This document shows positions 55,903-63,867 of a stretch of DNA of 64,000 nucleotides, one piece after another. The DNA lies in NCBI RefSeq assembly GCF_034048115.1, contig NZ_CP139145.1, forward strand, positions 3,596,001-3,660,000. Direction: 5' to 3'. A program made the position numbers and the translations under genes. This DNA is from Pseudarthrobacter sp. IC2-21. Lineage in GTDB: Bacteria > Actinomycetota > Actinomycetes > Actinomycetales > Micrococcaceae. The notes beneath the pieces were generated by a model, which made no database searches, was not told the DNA's origin, and was given only the letters and a program-made list of their open reading frames with translations. How positions within the stretch are numbered: the first letter of the stretch is position 1; the number at the start of each line of letters is the position of its first letter.

Positions 55903-56430
55903 CTAACGGGCGGAGTCTCCTACTGCTCCACTCAAGGCCAGGATCTCGTCGACAACGTGCGCGAGCGGAGCGGTGGCGTTGATGGCGATGCCACCTCGCG
56001 GAATGTCCGCCTTTGTGCGATGCAACCGGAGTATGAGGTCCCGTTCCGCTTGCCGGCCTTGTCCGCCCCACTCGTCGTCCCCCCGGTCGTCGAGCCGGCG
56101 AGCCAAGGTTTCGGTGTCGATTTCGAGCACGAAGACGCGGTTGAACAGATCAATAAACTTCGCGAAGTTTCGCGATCCCCCACACAAGAACGTCACCGCC
56201 TCGCGCTGATCTGCGACGAGCGCCTTCACTTTGTCGACGCACCAAAGGTGGTGATCGTGAATGGCAAGACCAGTGACGTCCTCCATCGGTGCCCCGGTCT
56301 CCGGATCACCTTGGTACGCGAGTTCGCGATCGCCGTGAACGACGTGGTAACCGCGCCTTGCCAACTCCTCGCACACAGAGGTTTTCCCGGTTCCGGAGCT
56401 TCCTTCAATGAGGAAGTTTCTCTTGCCCAT
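55903..56430 (-). CDS. P-loop nucleoside kinase-like protein
   Basis: A 175-residue small P-loop protein. Walker A is EGSSGTGKTSVCEELARRG (9-27), followed by a substrate-like region VHGDRELAYQGDPETG and a lid-like Arg segment (ARRLDDRGDDEWGGQGRQAERDLI, shown in part as ARRLDDRG). The size and order are those of AAA_18/shikimate-kinase-like proteins. No substrate can be assigned. It is on the right side of the mobile remnant and may be cargo or old flanking DNA. Confidence 0.78.
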   Translation of the reverse strand: MGKRNFLIEGSSGTGKTSVCEELARRGYHVVHGDRELAYQGDPETGAPMEDVTGLAIHDHHLWCVDKVKALVADQREAVTFLCGGSRNFAKFIDLFNRVFVLEIDTETLARRLDDRGDDEWGGQGRQAERDLILRLHRTKADIPRGGIAINATAPLAHVVDEILALSGAVGDSAR

Positions 56431-56645
56431 AGTGAATGGTAGTCAGACAATGCACCACGCGAGCGTTCGGGGATCGCACTCCGCCCTCCCTCTCACTAGG
56501 CATTCAGCAGAGGGGCCCGACGATCCCGTGAGCGTCGCCGAGTGCGCAGTAAAGAATCAGGAATTGTTCGCACCGTACCGACACCCCTATGCCGCAGGCT
56601 ACGCGACCAATAAGATAGGGCCATCCGCAGAAGGAAAGAGATGCC

Positions 56646-56894
56646 ATGCCAAATGCAGTACATGCGTGGTTTGGAAAGGCAGCGAGATTTCCGAAACAAT
56701 CCACGTCAGATCTGCGCTGGCTAAAAAATGCTTACGTCATTTTTGGCATCGGCACTTTGTTGCTGTCCCTTATCTGGTTCCCAGGATGGCAGACAGCCGC
56801 GTGGGTTGTGGTTACTATCGGCTGGTTTTATCAGTCCGCTTTGGCTAGGAAAGAGATCCGCCGCCGCGAGGCGGAAACGGCCCTGTCGGACTAG
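56646..56894 (+). CDS. Small two-helix membrane protein
   Basis: An 82-residue protein starting at an ATG at 56646 behind GGAAAGAG. Two membrane segments are clear: NAYVIFGIGTLLLSLIWF (about 28-45) and TAAWVVVTIGWFYQSAL (about 50-66), followed by a charged tail (ARKEIRRREAETALSD). No family recognised. It stands alone. Confidence 0.7.
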   Translation: MPNAVHAWFGKAARFPKQSTSDLRWLKNAYVIFGIGTLLLSLIWFPGWQTAAWVVVTIGWFYQSALARKEIRRREAETALSD

Positions 56895-57077
56895 TTCCGC
56901 TAAACACCTTCTTGTGCGGGAGTCGGCGCCAGAGACTGTGCAAGATGCCGGGCTGCGTCCAGGTCGAACCATTCCGCCCGGTAAGGGTTCGGCTTACCGG
57001 ACGAAGGATTTCTGGAGATGTGGCCGGTGAGGATCCGTGCGGCTATCCGGGGGACGCCGTGATCAATAGGATGAGGC

Positions 57078-57302
57078 ATGAGCAAGACGACGAAGCGCAC
57101 GATATGGGTGGTCTGGTTCCTTATTATGTGTTGGATCGCTTACCAGGTCTTCGGATGGCTTGGCGTTCTCTTCCTCGTGGCGGCCGGAGCAATTGGAGGC
57201 CTCTCAACAATCTTCATCAATCGGAAGGTCAAGCGAGACGAGCAAGTCGCACGATTCCGAAATCAGCCCGATCAGGTGAAAGGCCTTCCGTCTGAAGAGT
57301 AG
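57078..57302 (+). CDS. Small membrane protein
   Basis: A 74-residue protein with an Lys/Arg start (MSKTTKR), two close hydrophobic segments (IWVVWFLIMCWIAYQVF and WLGVLFLVAAGAIGGLSTIF) and a charged C terminus (VKRDEQVARFRNQPDQVKG). AGGATGAGGC precedes the ATG. No family recognised; orientation and charge suggest both ends are cytoplasmic. Confidence 0.68.
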   Translation: MSKTTKRTIWVVWFLIMCWIAYQVFGWLGVLFLVAAGAIGGLSTIFINRKVKRDEQVARFRNQPDQVKGLPSEE

Positions 57303-57432
57303 TTCCACACCAGGTTGACCTGAAACCGTCCTGTTGAGGGTTCCTCCATCTGAATGCCACCAAGGGCGAGTCGCAGCCTAAGGGGGCGGGTTCGCAGCAG
57401 TTCAAGGCTTTCAAAAGATTCTTTCGGCTTTG

Positions 57433-57458
57433 TGAAACCTTTTGGCGGTTCCCGGACA
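57433..57458 (+). promoter_or_regulatory. Candidate ECF-type promoter of the sigma factor gene
   Basis: TGAAACC (57433-57439) and CGGACA (57453-57458), spaced about as in ECF promoters, lie directly before the sigma gene. Transcription would start at or within a few bases of the ATG at 57468, giving a leaderless mRNA, consistent with the lack of a good ribosome site there. Confidence 0.4.
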
Positions 57459-57467
57459 ATACAGGGC

Positions 57468-58052
57468 ATGGGGAACGTTGAAGCCGACGACGGCGGGCTG
57501 TGGGCAAGAAGCCTTGAGGGTGAGGGCGAAGCTTTCGGTTTGCTGTTTGACCGGCACCGAGATCGAGTCTTCCGTCACGCATACCGATTGGCCGGGGAGC
57601 GGCACGACGCCGAGGACATCATGTCTACGGCGTTCCTGGAACTGTGGCGCCGCCGGCTAAGGGTCCGGATCGTTGACGGGTCAGTTCTGCCGTGGCTGCT
57701 GGTCACGACAACGAACGTGGCCCGCAACAGTAAACGGGCGGCGTTTCGCTACCGCAAGCTCCTAGACTCCCTCCCACGGGCAGATGGGATCTCCAATGCC
57801 AACGATGACTTCTTTCTGCAGGCAGAGATGGACCAGGACGCTGCCAGGGCTCTGGCCACACTCAGCACGGCCGATCTGCAGCTGGTGAGCCTGGTGGTGT
57901 TCGAGGAATACACCATCGCAGCCGCTGCAGCTGTCCTGAACCTGACGCCGGCTGCGGCGAAGTCCCGCATGCACCGGGCCCGGCAAAGAATGAAAACGGC
58001 AATCAACGCAGCCTTACAGCCTTCACCCGCTTTGGAAGGAGACCGGTCATGA
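57468..58052 (+). CDS. ECF-type RNA polymerase sigma factor
   Basis: A 194-residue sigma-70 family factor of the ECF group. Region 2 is FGLLFDRHRDRVFRHAYRLAGERHDAEDIMSTAFLELWRR (about residues 22-61, shown in part), ending in the -10 recognition helix. Region 4 is LQLVSLVVFEEYTIAAAAAVLNLTPAAAKSRMHRARQRMK (from about 143), again in part. I start at the ATG at 57468, since the open frame upstream covers the promoter. Its stop overlaps the next ATG (ATGA). It probably controls its own operon. Confidence 0.88.
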   Translation: MGNVEADDGGLWARSLEGEGEAFGLLFDRHRDRVFRHAYRLAGERHDAEDIMSTAFLELWRRRLRVRIVDGSVLPWLLVTTTNVARNSKRAAFRYRKLLDSLPRADGISNANDDFFLQAEMDQDAARALATLSTADLQLVSLVVFEEYTIAAAAAVLNLTPAAAKSRMHRARQRMKTAINAALQPSPALEGDRS

Positions 58053-58879
58053 ACCAGCTTCACGTGGACGACACGTTCAGTCAGGCCCTGCGCGCCGAGC
58101 TAGTCGCAAGGGTCGAAAAGACCTCCCCTACTCGGAAACCCAAACGCACTCGCGTCTGGTTAGGGGCGAGCATTCTCGCCGGCGCTGGAGTCCTCGGTGG
58201 TGTAGGTGCCGCCGCTGCCGGGCTGTTCTTCGTGCCCGGCTCCCCGCGCGTTTCACCGTTGTCCACCCCCGTCAGTTCTACCTACGAGGGGACCGCCACC
58301 GTCGAACTCGGCGAGCCTCCCGAAGGCACAACAGGGATCCAGATGGACTTCACCTGCCTGACCGCAGGGCGGTTCCAATACCAGGACGGCTCCGCCAGCA
58401 CATGCTCGGCGGCAGATGCAGGCACGACCGGGGGCTGGTCCGGGTACCTGGTCGAGCTTGGTCCCGGTCAACACAGCGTGACATTCACAACCGAGCCGGG
58501 AAACCGATGGCAGCTGACGGCCAAATACGTCAACGTCGAAATCACCGATTGGGGCACCAACGAGAACGGCAAATCCTACGGCGCCCAAAACGAAAACGGG
58601 ACACCCGACATGATCGCAGTCATGGCCACCAATGGGACCCCTGGCTACGTCTATAGAACCGAGCTCGAGGAAGCCGACGGCACTACAGCCATGAAAACCT
58701 TCAAAAGCCCGCAGGATGCACTGGCCTGGCAGGAGGCCCGCCAAGGCAAATCAATCTCCGTCCCCGTCTACGACACGACCGGCAAAACAGTGGTTGGCGA
58801 GTTCGTTATCGCGCCTGGCAACGGCCAAGTAGGTGGAACGCCCACCGAGGGTTTCTTCCCCGGCGCTCCGGTCCGCTGA
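58049..58879 (+). CDS. Single-span membrane protein, probable anti-sigma factor or ECF-coupled envelope protein
   Basis: A 276-residue protein translationally coupled to the sigma gene. Residues 1-35 are cytoplasmic and charged; one membrane segment (about 38-58, LGASILAGAGVLGGVGAAAAG) follows; the remaining 215 residues are outside and beta-rich, with a Cys pair (DFTCLTAG and SASTCSA). The position and topology fit an anti-sigma factor, but the short N terminus lacks a zinc HxxxCxxC motif, so this is an inference from gene order. Confidence 0.7.
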   Translation: MNQLHVDDTFSQALRAELVARVEKTSPTRKPKRTRVWLGASILAGAGVLGGVGAAAAGLFFVPGSPRVSPLSTPVSSTYEGTATVELGEPPEGTTGIQMDFTCLTAGRFQYQDGSASTCSAADAGTTGGWSGYLVELGPGQHSVTFTTEPGNRWQLTAKYVNVEITDWGTNENGKSYGAQNENGTPDMIAVMATNGTPGYVYRTELEEADGTTAMKTFKSPQDALAWQEARQGKSISVPVYDTTGKTVVGEFVIAPGNGQVGGTPTEGFFPGAPVR

Positions 58880-58977
58880 GAGTCCCCCCAGTTTGGCCAC
58901 CCCAACGCATGTCGCTGTCCACGACGATATGCTCTGTGTGTCCGATCCTGGACACCGAGGTTCTTGGGGAGGACTAC

Positions 58978-59064
58978 ATGGCTGCCGACACATTGCATCC
59001 TTTGATTCTGGCGGCGGTAGTACTTGCTGCCTGTATTAGCAAGGTCGCGCATGCAACGTGCTGA
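58978..59064 (+). CDS. 28-residue hydrophobic mini-protein overlapping lepB
   Basis: An ATG at 58978 with a near-ideal GGGGAGGA 5 bp upstream opens a frame of 28 codons ending in TGA at 59062-59064. The product is MAADTLHPLILAAVVLAAC followed by ISKVAHATC: one membrane-helix-sized hydrophobic core. The lepB ATG (59051) lies inside it in another frame and has only a weak ribosome site, so the mini-ORF may couple or regulate lepB translation. Confidence 0.5.
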   Translation: MAADTLHPLILAAVVLAACISKVAHATC

Positions 59065-59749
59065 GTCCCGCCTAAGCCCGTTCCTAGGGTGGGCAAAGGA
59101 AATAGCAGCGGTTGTCGTGATCGCGGTCGTACTTTCCTTTCTCATTAAGACATTCCTTTTCAGGGCGTTTTTCATCCCGTCGCCTTCCATGGCCAGCACC
59201 CTGGAAGTTGATGACAGGATCTTCGTGAACCTCATGGTGCCGGGACCATTCGACCTGACCCGCGGAGATGTGGTGGTATTCCGCGATACCAAGGCGTGGT
59301 TGCCCGCAAAGCCTGCCGGGGGTAGTACCGGCCCGGTTGGCTCAGTGTCGGAAGGCCTGACCTTTCTAGGGCTCCTCCCCGACACCTCGGAGCAGCACTT
59401 AGTGAAGCGGATCATTGGTCTCCCGGGTGACCACGTTGTTTGCTGCAGTACCAGCAGGCAGGTCACCGTCAACGGAGCCACATTGAACGAAACGTATATC
59501 AACTCTGTCGAGCCTGCCCGTGCCCAAGACTTCGACGTAATTGTCCCTGACGGGAAAATTTGGGTCATGGGCGACAACCGAAATCATTCTGCCGATTCAC
59601 GCGCACACTTGGATGCCGACGGCGGTTTCATCGACATCGCTGACGTTGAAGGAAAGGCTGCAGTAACTGCATGGCCCCTCGACCGACTAAAGGTCCTGGA
59701 CAACTACCCAGAAGTCTTCAGACACGTTCCTGCGCCGGAGTCCCGTTAG
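59051..59749 (+). CDS. lepB: Signal peptidase I
   Basis: A 232-residue membrane-anchored serine protease that removes signal peptides outside the membrane. One membrane segment (about 18-38) precedes the catalytic Ser46 (SPSM) and the general-base Lys119 (HLVKRIIGLPGD). The C-terminal box GDNRNHSADSRAH is complete, so it should be active. Length is normal for actinobacteria. Its genome probably has other copies; this one sits in an accessory region between an ECF system and lipoprotein genes. Confidence 0.92.
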   Translation: MQRAESRLSPFLGWAKEIAAVVVIAVVLSFLIKTFLFRAFFIPSPSMASTLEVDDRIFVNLMVPGPFDLTRGDVVVFRDTKAWLPAKPAGGSTGPVGSVSEGLTFLGLLPDTSEQHLVKRIIGLPGDHVVCCSTSRQVTVNGATLNETYINSVEPARAQDFDVIVPDGKIWVMGDNRNHSADSRAHLDADGGFIDIADVEGKAAVTAWPLDRLKVLDNYPEVFRHVPAPESR

Positions 59750-59792
59750 AGGTTGCAGTTGCGAACGCCTGCCCCTAACCAAGGTCCGCAGG

Positions 59793-60233
59793 ATGTTCAA
59801 GAAGCGTTCGCAGGGCTATTCTCGGCAGATGAACGAACACTTGGTTTCGGCCGAGGCCGAGGGATACACATTTACGTTCGGCATTAGCCGAACGACGCTT
59901 CGGATAGCTGGGCTATGTGCTGTCGTTGCCGGGGCAATCCTTGCCGTCCTGAGCAACGCCACGGAGCCGTTTCGCGTCCCTCTGGGAATTGCCCTTGGAG
60001 TCCTTGCGGTCACCCTGCTAATCGCCTTCGCCGTCAACAGCTCATCACGGGCACATGAGCGAAGGCCAGCGCCGACTAAACGCATCAGGGAGCGCCAAGT
60101 GATGTTCGGCAAGATAACGGGTAAGAGGTCCCTGGCGGCGGAACTTGCCCTCCTTGCAGAACTCCATAGAAGTGGCGCGCTTTCTGACGAGGAATTTCGC
60201 GCCGCCAAACGCCGCATCCTTGGCGGCAGATAG
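59793..60233 (+). CDS. SHOCT-domain membrane protein
   Basis: A 146-residue protein with two membrane segments (about residues 36-52 and 62-82) and a C-terminal SHOCT motif, LALLAELHRSGALSDEEFRAAKRRILG (about 118-144, shown for its core LHRSGALSDEEF). SHOCT is a short oligomerisation helix pair found at protein ends. The start could be the ATG at 59793 or 59829; both lack a strong ribosome site. Confidence 0.72.
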   Translation: MFKKRSQGYSRQMNEHLVSAEAEGYTFTFGISRTTLRIAGLCAVVAGAILAVLSNATEPFRVPLGIALGVLAVTLLIAFAVNSSSRAHERRPAPTKRIRERQVMFGKITGKRSLAAELALLAELHRSGALSDEEFRAAKRRILGGR

Positions 60234-60285
60234 CCCAGGAGTGCGCGCTCCCGATCGAGGAGTTGCTGTAGAGGTTGCTGATTGG

Positions 60286-60576
60286 CTACAGGGCCCGCCC
60301 TCGCCGGTCCCAATCAGCTCTCTTGGCCTCTTCCTCTTCCCAGAAATGGCCGTCCCGATGTCGAACGTACAAAAGGCGCCCCAGGTACACCACGCCTAGT
60401 GCCAGCCCTGTGACAGCTAGGTAATCCCCCAGATCCCAAACAGTTCCTGCGGCCAGGTTTATGACGATCACTACCAATTGCAGCGCGGTCCAGATCGACC
60501 ACAGGACAAGCTGAAAGCGGAAGGCACCGCGAGTCATCTTGGGCTGCAATCGCCTAAGGGGTTCCGGCTCTGCCAT
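60286..60576 (-). CDS. Two-helix membrane protein
   Basis: A 96-residue protein with a basic N terminus, two membrane segments (FQLVLWSIWTALQLVVIVI, about 20-40; YLAVTGLALGVVYLGRLLYV, about 51-71) and a charged tail rich in Glu, Arg and Trp (DGHFWEEEEAKRADWDRRGR). This resembles 2TM-domain proteins of bacteria. It converges with the SHOCT gene. Function unknown. Confidence 0.68.
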   Translation of the reverse strand: MAEPEPLRRLQPKMTRGAFRFQLVLWSIWTALQLVVIVINLAAGTVWDLGDYLAVTGLALGVVYLGRLLYVRHRDGHFWEEEEAKRADWDRRGRAL

Positions 60577-60723
60577 GTGCCGAGGCTACAAGTCGTCGCG
60601 ATATTTGGGAACACTCCGAGCATTCTCGTGCCGTCCACCATCACTGTTCGCCTGGGGATCCCCAAAAGGCTCCAGCCGCGGCGGCGGGGTAGCCCTATTC
60701 CGCACCGATCAATAGCATGAGGT

Positions 60724-61329
60724 GTGGCCACGCCAAGTGAGAGTTCAAAGTTGATCAGGCGCCTAACGGTAGTCCTGCTCGGTCTCTCTCTTTTCGCTAC
60801 GTCTTGCGCCGGAACTGGGCCTGCGGGTCGGGCCGGCGAAGCTGCCCAGCCGCCCATGCAGGAGCCGACGCCAATCCAACCGCCTACTGGCTCACTGGTC
60901 AGTCCTGAATCTGCGCCTGCGGACGGAACGATCTCTCATGCGGCCAGCACGCTGAGTGGGGAGCTGGCAGGGGATGCTGAATTCGCCTCAGTCGAAGTGA
61001 TCGAGGGGAACCGGATTATCGTTCATTGGCACGGCCCGGTGGGCGCGAAGCTACAGGACCTACTGGCCCGGTTTCCAAACGTCGACATTTCAGTCCAGAC
61101 AGCAGCCTGTTCCCCCGGGCAACTCGCCGATTTTGCCAGCGAGCTGTTGGCCTCCGACCCTGCTGTGAACATCACTGCGGTATCGCCTGACGGTTCACAC
61201 CTGACCCTCACGCTGGACGAATCAGTCAGGGCCGCATCGGACGTTGCAAGTCTGGAGCGCAAGTACTCGAAGGCAGCTGGGTGCCCGGTCAAAGTGGAAT
61301 TCGGGGGTGTTGCCCCGCACGGCGGTTAA
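60724..61329 (+). CDS. Putative lipoprotein
   Basis: A 201-residue exported protein starting at a GTG at 60724. Signal segment LTVVLLGLSLFATSC gives a lipobox with Cys28; a Pro/Gln-rich linker of about 40 residues follows. The domain after that (about 75-195) has regular alternating strands and helices (EFASVEVIEGNRIIVHWHGPVG, then LARFPNVDISVQTA), reminiscent of a BON-like or secretory-accessory fold, but I do not recognise a family. Confidence 0.65.
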   Translation: MATPSESSKLIRRLTVVLLGLSLFATSCAGTGPAGRAGEAAQPPMQEPTPIQPPTGSLVSPESAPADGTISHAASTLSGELAGDAEFASVEVIEGNRIIVHWHGPVGAKLQDLLARFPNVDISVQTAACSPGQLADFASELLASDPAVNITAVSPDGSHLTLTLDESVRAASDVASLERKYSKAAGCPVKVEFGGVAPHGG

Positions 61330-61455
61330 TCCGCACTCAATACTGGACGCGGTAAGGCACCCCCAGCCTGCATCAGCAATCTCCGCGCGGTCTCCGCTAA
61401 AGGTTCGACTACTGCGTTGGGGCGGGACAGCGAGAGATGCCTGTAAGAATGGGGC

Positions 61456-62178
61456 ATGCCCCCGCATAACTATCCGATCAGGCGGTTAGCCGAAGACCCG
61501 GCTCACGTTCTTGACCGCCAGCGGTGGCCAGCGATCCTGCCCCCTGTCGCCCAAGTTCTAGATCAAGGGCTCGATATGACCCCGGCCACTATCTTTGTAG
61601 GCGAAAATGGATCGGGAAAATCCACACTCGTGGAAGCCATTGCACTGGCCTACGGCCTGTCTCCTGAAGGCGGATCCACAGGGGCCCGTCACAGCACCAG
61701 ATCCACTGAATCCATACTTGCCGATCACCTGCAGCTAGTTCGCAACGCCGGCGCCACAAGACGCGGCTACTTCCTGCGCGCCGAAACCATGCACGGCTTC
61801 TTCACCTACCTCGAGAAGAACCCGAGCACCTCGGGTCCGGACATCTCGTTCCACGACATGTCCCACGGCGAATCGTTCCTGGAACTGGCGATAGATCGAT
61901 TCCGAGGACGCGGACTGTGGGTCCTCGATGAGCCGGAATCGGCGCTGTCCTTCGCGGGATGCCTCAGCCTCCTCGCGGTCTTGAAAGACCTCCTCGCCGA
62001 AGGCTCCTCGCAAGTCATCATGTCCACACACTCTCCGGTCCTTGCAGCACTTCCCGGCGCACAGATTCTCGAAGTCGGCCCCTGGGGACTTCGGCAGGAG
62101 AAATGGTCCGACCTCGATCTGGTTTCCAACTGGCGATCATTCCTGGACTCACCCGAAAGATACCTGCGACACCTTTAA
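61456..62178 (+). CDS. ABC-type AAA ATPase (soluble)
   Basis: A 240-residue ATPase. Walker A is GENGSGKST (49-57), the signature-like motif is HDMSHGESFLELA, Walker B is GLWVLDEPESALS and the switch His is in IMSTHSP. No membrane partner is adjacent. It belongs to the family of small AAA_23/ABC-like ATPases widespread in bacteria and often poorly annotated; they can act alone in DNA or metabolic maintenance. The gene starts at the ATG at 61456. Its role here is unknown. Confidence 0.8.
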   Translation: MPPHNYPIRRLAEDPAHVLDRQRWPAILPPVAQVLDQGLDMTPATIFVGENGSGKSTLVEAIALAYGLSPEGGSTGARHSTRSTESILADHLQLVRNAGATRRGYFLRAETMHGFFTYLEKNPSTSGPDISFHDMSHGESFLELAIDRFRGRGLWVLDEPESALSFAGCLSLLAVLKDLLAEGSSQVIMSTHSPVLAALPGAQILEVGPWGLRQEKWSDLDLVSNWRSFLDSPERYLRHL

Positions 62179-62251
62179 GGCGAGCCCCGTCAGGGTTCCT
62201 GTAGGGAAGGCCAACATTGGACTTTGTTCAAGTCGTTTCGGGCCTGGCAGG

Positions 62252-62782
62252 TCACTCACTCTGGAAGCTCAGCGAGTCTGCTCCGCTCTTCCAGGTAAGA
62301 GTGCCTTGGCTGAGTGTCATTTCGATGGGCCGCTTCAGGAAGTCTGTTACCCACAAGTGGTGCTCGCCAGCGTTGACATCAGTACAGCCGGATGCGCCTG
62401 TCACGATGTCCTTCGCGGTGAGCGTGCTCCCCGTGATGGTAGCCAGACCACTCAACGGTGCGCACTCAGTTCGTACCCCAAGCATCAGTTGTCCGTTGAC
62501 GGTATGCATGGAAGCTTTTAAACTGCCCGATGCCACCCAAGGCAAATCCTTGTCACCGGCCGTCCCGGAAACACTGGTGTACATCGCGCATGGTGCCGCC
62601 GGCAAAAATGCCGCGCATGTTTCCTCTGGTTGCGACGTGGGCGTTGAGGAAGCGGATCCAAGGGAACTCGACGCGGGTTCCACAGCTCCCTGTCCGCCTG
62701 GCATTGTCTCACCGCAGGAAGTCAGTAGCACTGTGAGAAGCATTGAGGAAACGAGTATTAGCCACAACCGATTGTGCTTCAC
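62252..62782 (-). CDS. Putative lipoprotein, META/HslJ-like domain
   Basis: A 176-residue lipoprotein. The signal ends in LLTSC (Cys23), then comes a Ser/Pro-rich linker. The C-terminal 110 residues (LPWVASGSLKASMHTVNGQL, VRTECAPLSGLATITGSTL, WKSGADSLSF) resemble the META/HslJ beta-barrel domain of envelope-stress lipoproteins. GGAG is present upstream of the ATG. Stands alone. Confidence 0.62.
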   Translation of the reverse strand: MKHNRLWLILVSSMLLTVLLTSCGETMPGGQGAVEPASSSLGSASSTPTSQPEETCAAFLPAAPCAMYTSVSGTAGDKDLPWVASGSLKASMHTVNGQLMLGVRTECAPLSGLATITGSTLTAKDIVTGASGCTDVNAGEHHLWVTDFLKRPIEMTLSQGTLTWKSGADSLSFQSE

Positions 62783-63027
62783 TGTGCTCCTTTAAGGAGG
62801 ACGCTGATCGGAGCATATAGGCCTCCTGCAGGTTTCCATCGAGGTTCCGTCTGAGGGCGGCCGCCCCTTCTCCTACTCCACTTCGGTGTCTCGAAACCTC
62901 CGTGCCTCGAATCGCTAGGTTCATGCGGCGGAGGCTTGCGGTCTTTCGGAACTTTGCGAGATCTGGGCCGTGGAGGGCTGCCCATCAGAAACGACGTCGC
63001 TAAAGTGGGTGTCGAATGTTCTCTGAA

Positions 63028-63630
63028 TTATGGGCACTTGCCTCCATACATCGGCACTGAAACGGTGGAGGATTCCGCGGTCGTTCGATCTGTCACTCGG
63101 ATAACTACGCAGGTCGGCCCCTGGACAAGGGTCATACCCGGAAACTGAGCGGCGCGATCATCACATGCCCTGACGGTGTAGGAATCTGGTAGGCCCAGCT
63201 GGCCTTCGCGAAGGGCTTCGCCGGATTCCCATTTTGCTGCAGAGGCAACTATCAAGGCGGCGTCAGGCGGCGATTCGACAGTAATGACTTGCTCCCCAGA
63301 TCCTGCTTCCACGGAGATTGGCGTCTTCCAGGCACCGTATTCCTTCCCTTCGTTGCCTGTGTAGGGATAGCCATTCATCTGGTCCCGGATGGGCCAGGAA
63401 TAGCTCGAAGGGCTGCCGGTCCACGAAAGAGATGAAACGCCCTCAGCTGTAGGAGCCTCGGGGGCTGGAAGTGCAGTACCTTCCCAGGCGTCTGCGCAGT
63501 TCAAGCTGGCAGCGAGCTGCGGCGCTAGATCCGACGTGCTTTCCTTCGGGACCGGCGGGGCCGGTGTGCAGCTCGTAAGTGCCATTGCGGCGATCAGCAC
63601 CACTGTTTGTTTTCTCAGAATTGATCGCAT
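63028..63630 (-). CDS. Putative lipoprotein
   Basis: A 200-residue exported protein with lipobox MALTSC (Cys18 from the ATG at 63630). I prefer this ATG because GGGGGCAGG lies directly upstream; the ATG at 63642 is the alternative. The mature part has several Cys (DAWEGT region preceded by NCA; VRACDDR; GPTCVV), suggesting disulfides. No family recognised. Confidence 0.62.
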   Translation of the reverse strand: MRSILRKQTVVLIAAMALTSCTPAPPVPKESTSDLAPQLAASLNCADAWEGTALPAPEAPTAEGVSSLSWTGSPSSYSWPIRDQMNGYPYTGNEGKEYGAWKTPISVEAGSGEQVITVESPPDAALIVASAAKWESGEALREGQLGLPDSYTVRACDDRAAQFPGMTLVQGPTCVVIRVTDRTTAESSTVSVPMYGGKCP

Positions 63631-63867
63631 ACCTGCCCCCATTGAGCTATTGAACTGTAGTCAGGACACCATGGACAAGAGCAATTTCTCTCGGGATTCG
63701 TCGGCCGCTCGCAGCTGGAACGGTTTACCGAGAACTTTGTCCCTGTAGAGGTTCCTATATGCGCGGATGCCGTGCTCCGAGCGACAGGCCGTGGCCCTGT
63801 CCGTAGCGATGACTAGGAATTCGGAGGCAGGACTTGACTTCTAAATCTATATAGTTAGCTTTACTGC

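Noticed and set aside
63671..63748. 25-codon frame between the last lipoprotein and the PadR gene
   Set aside because: No ribosome site, no hydrophobic or charged pattern, and no terminator; treated as non-coding.
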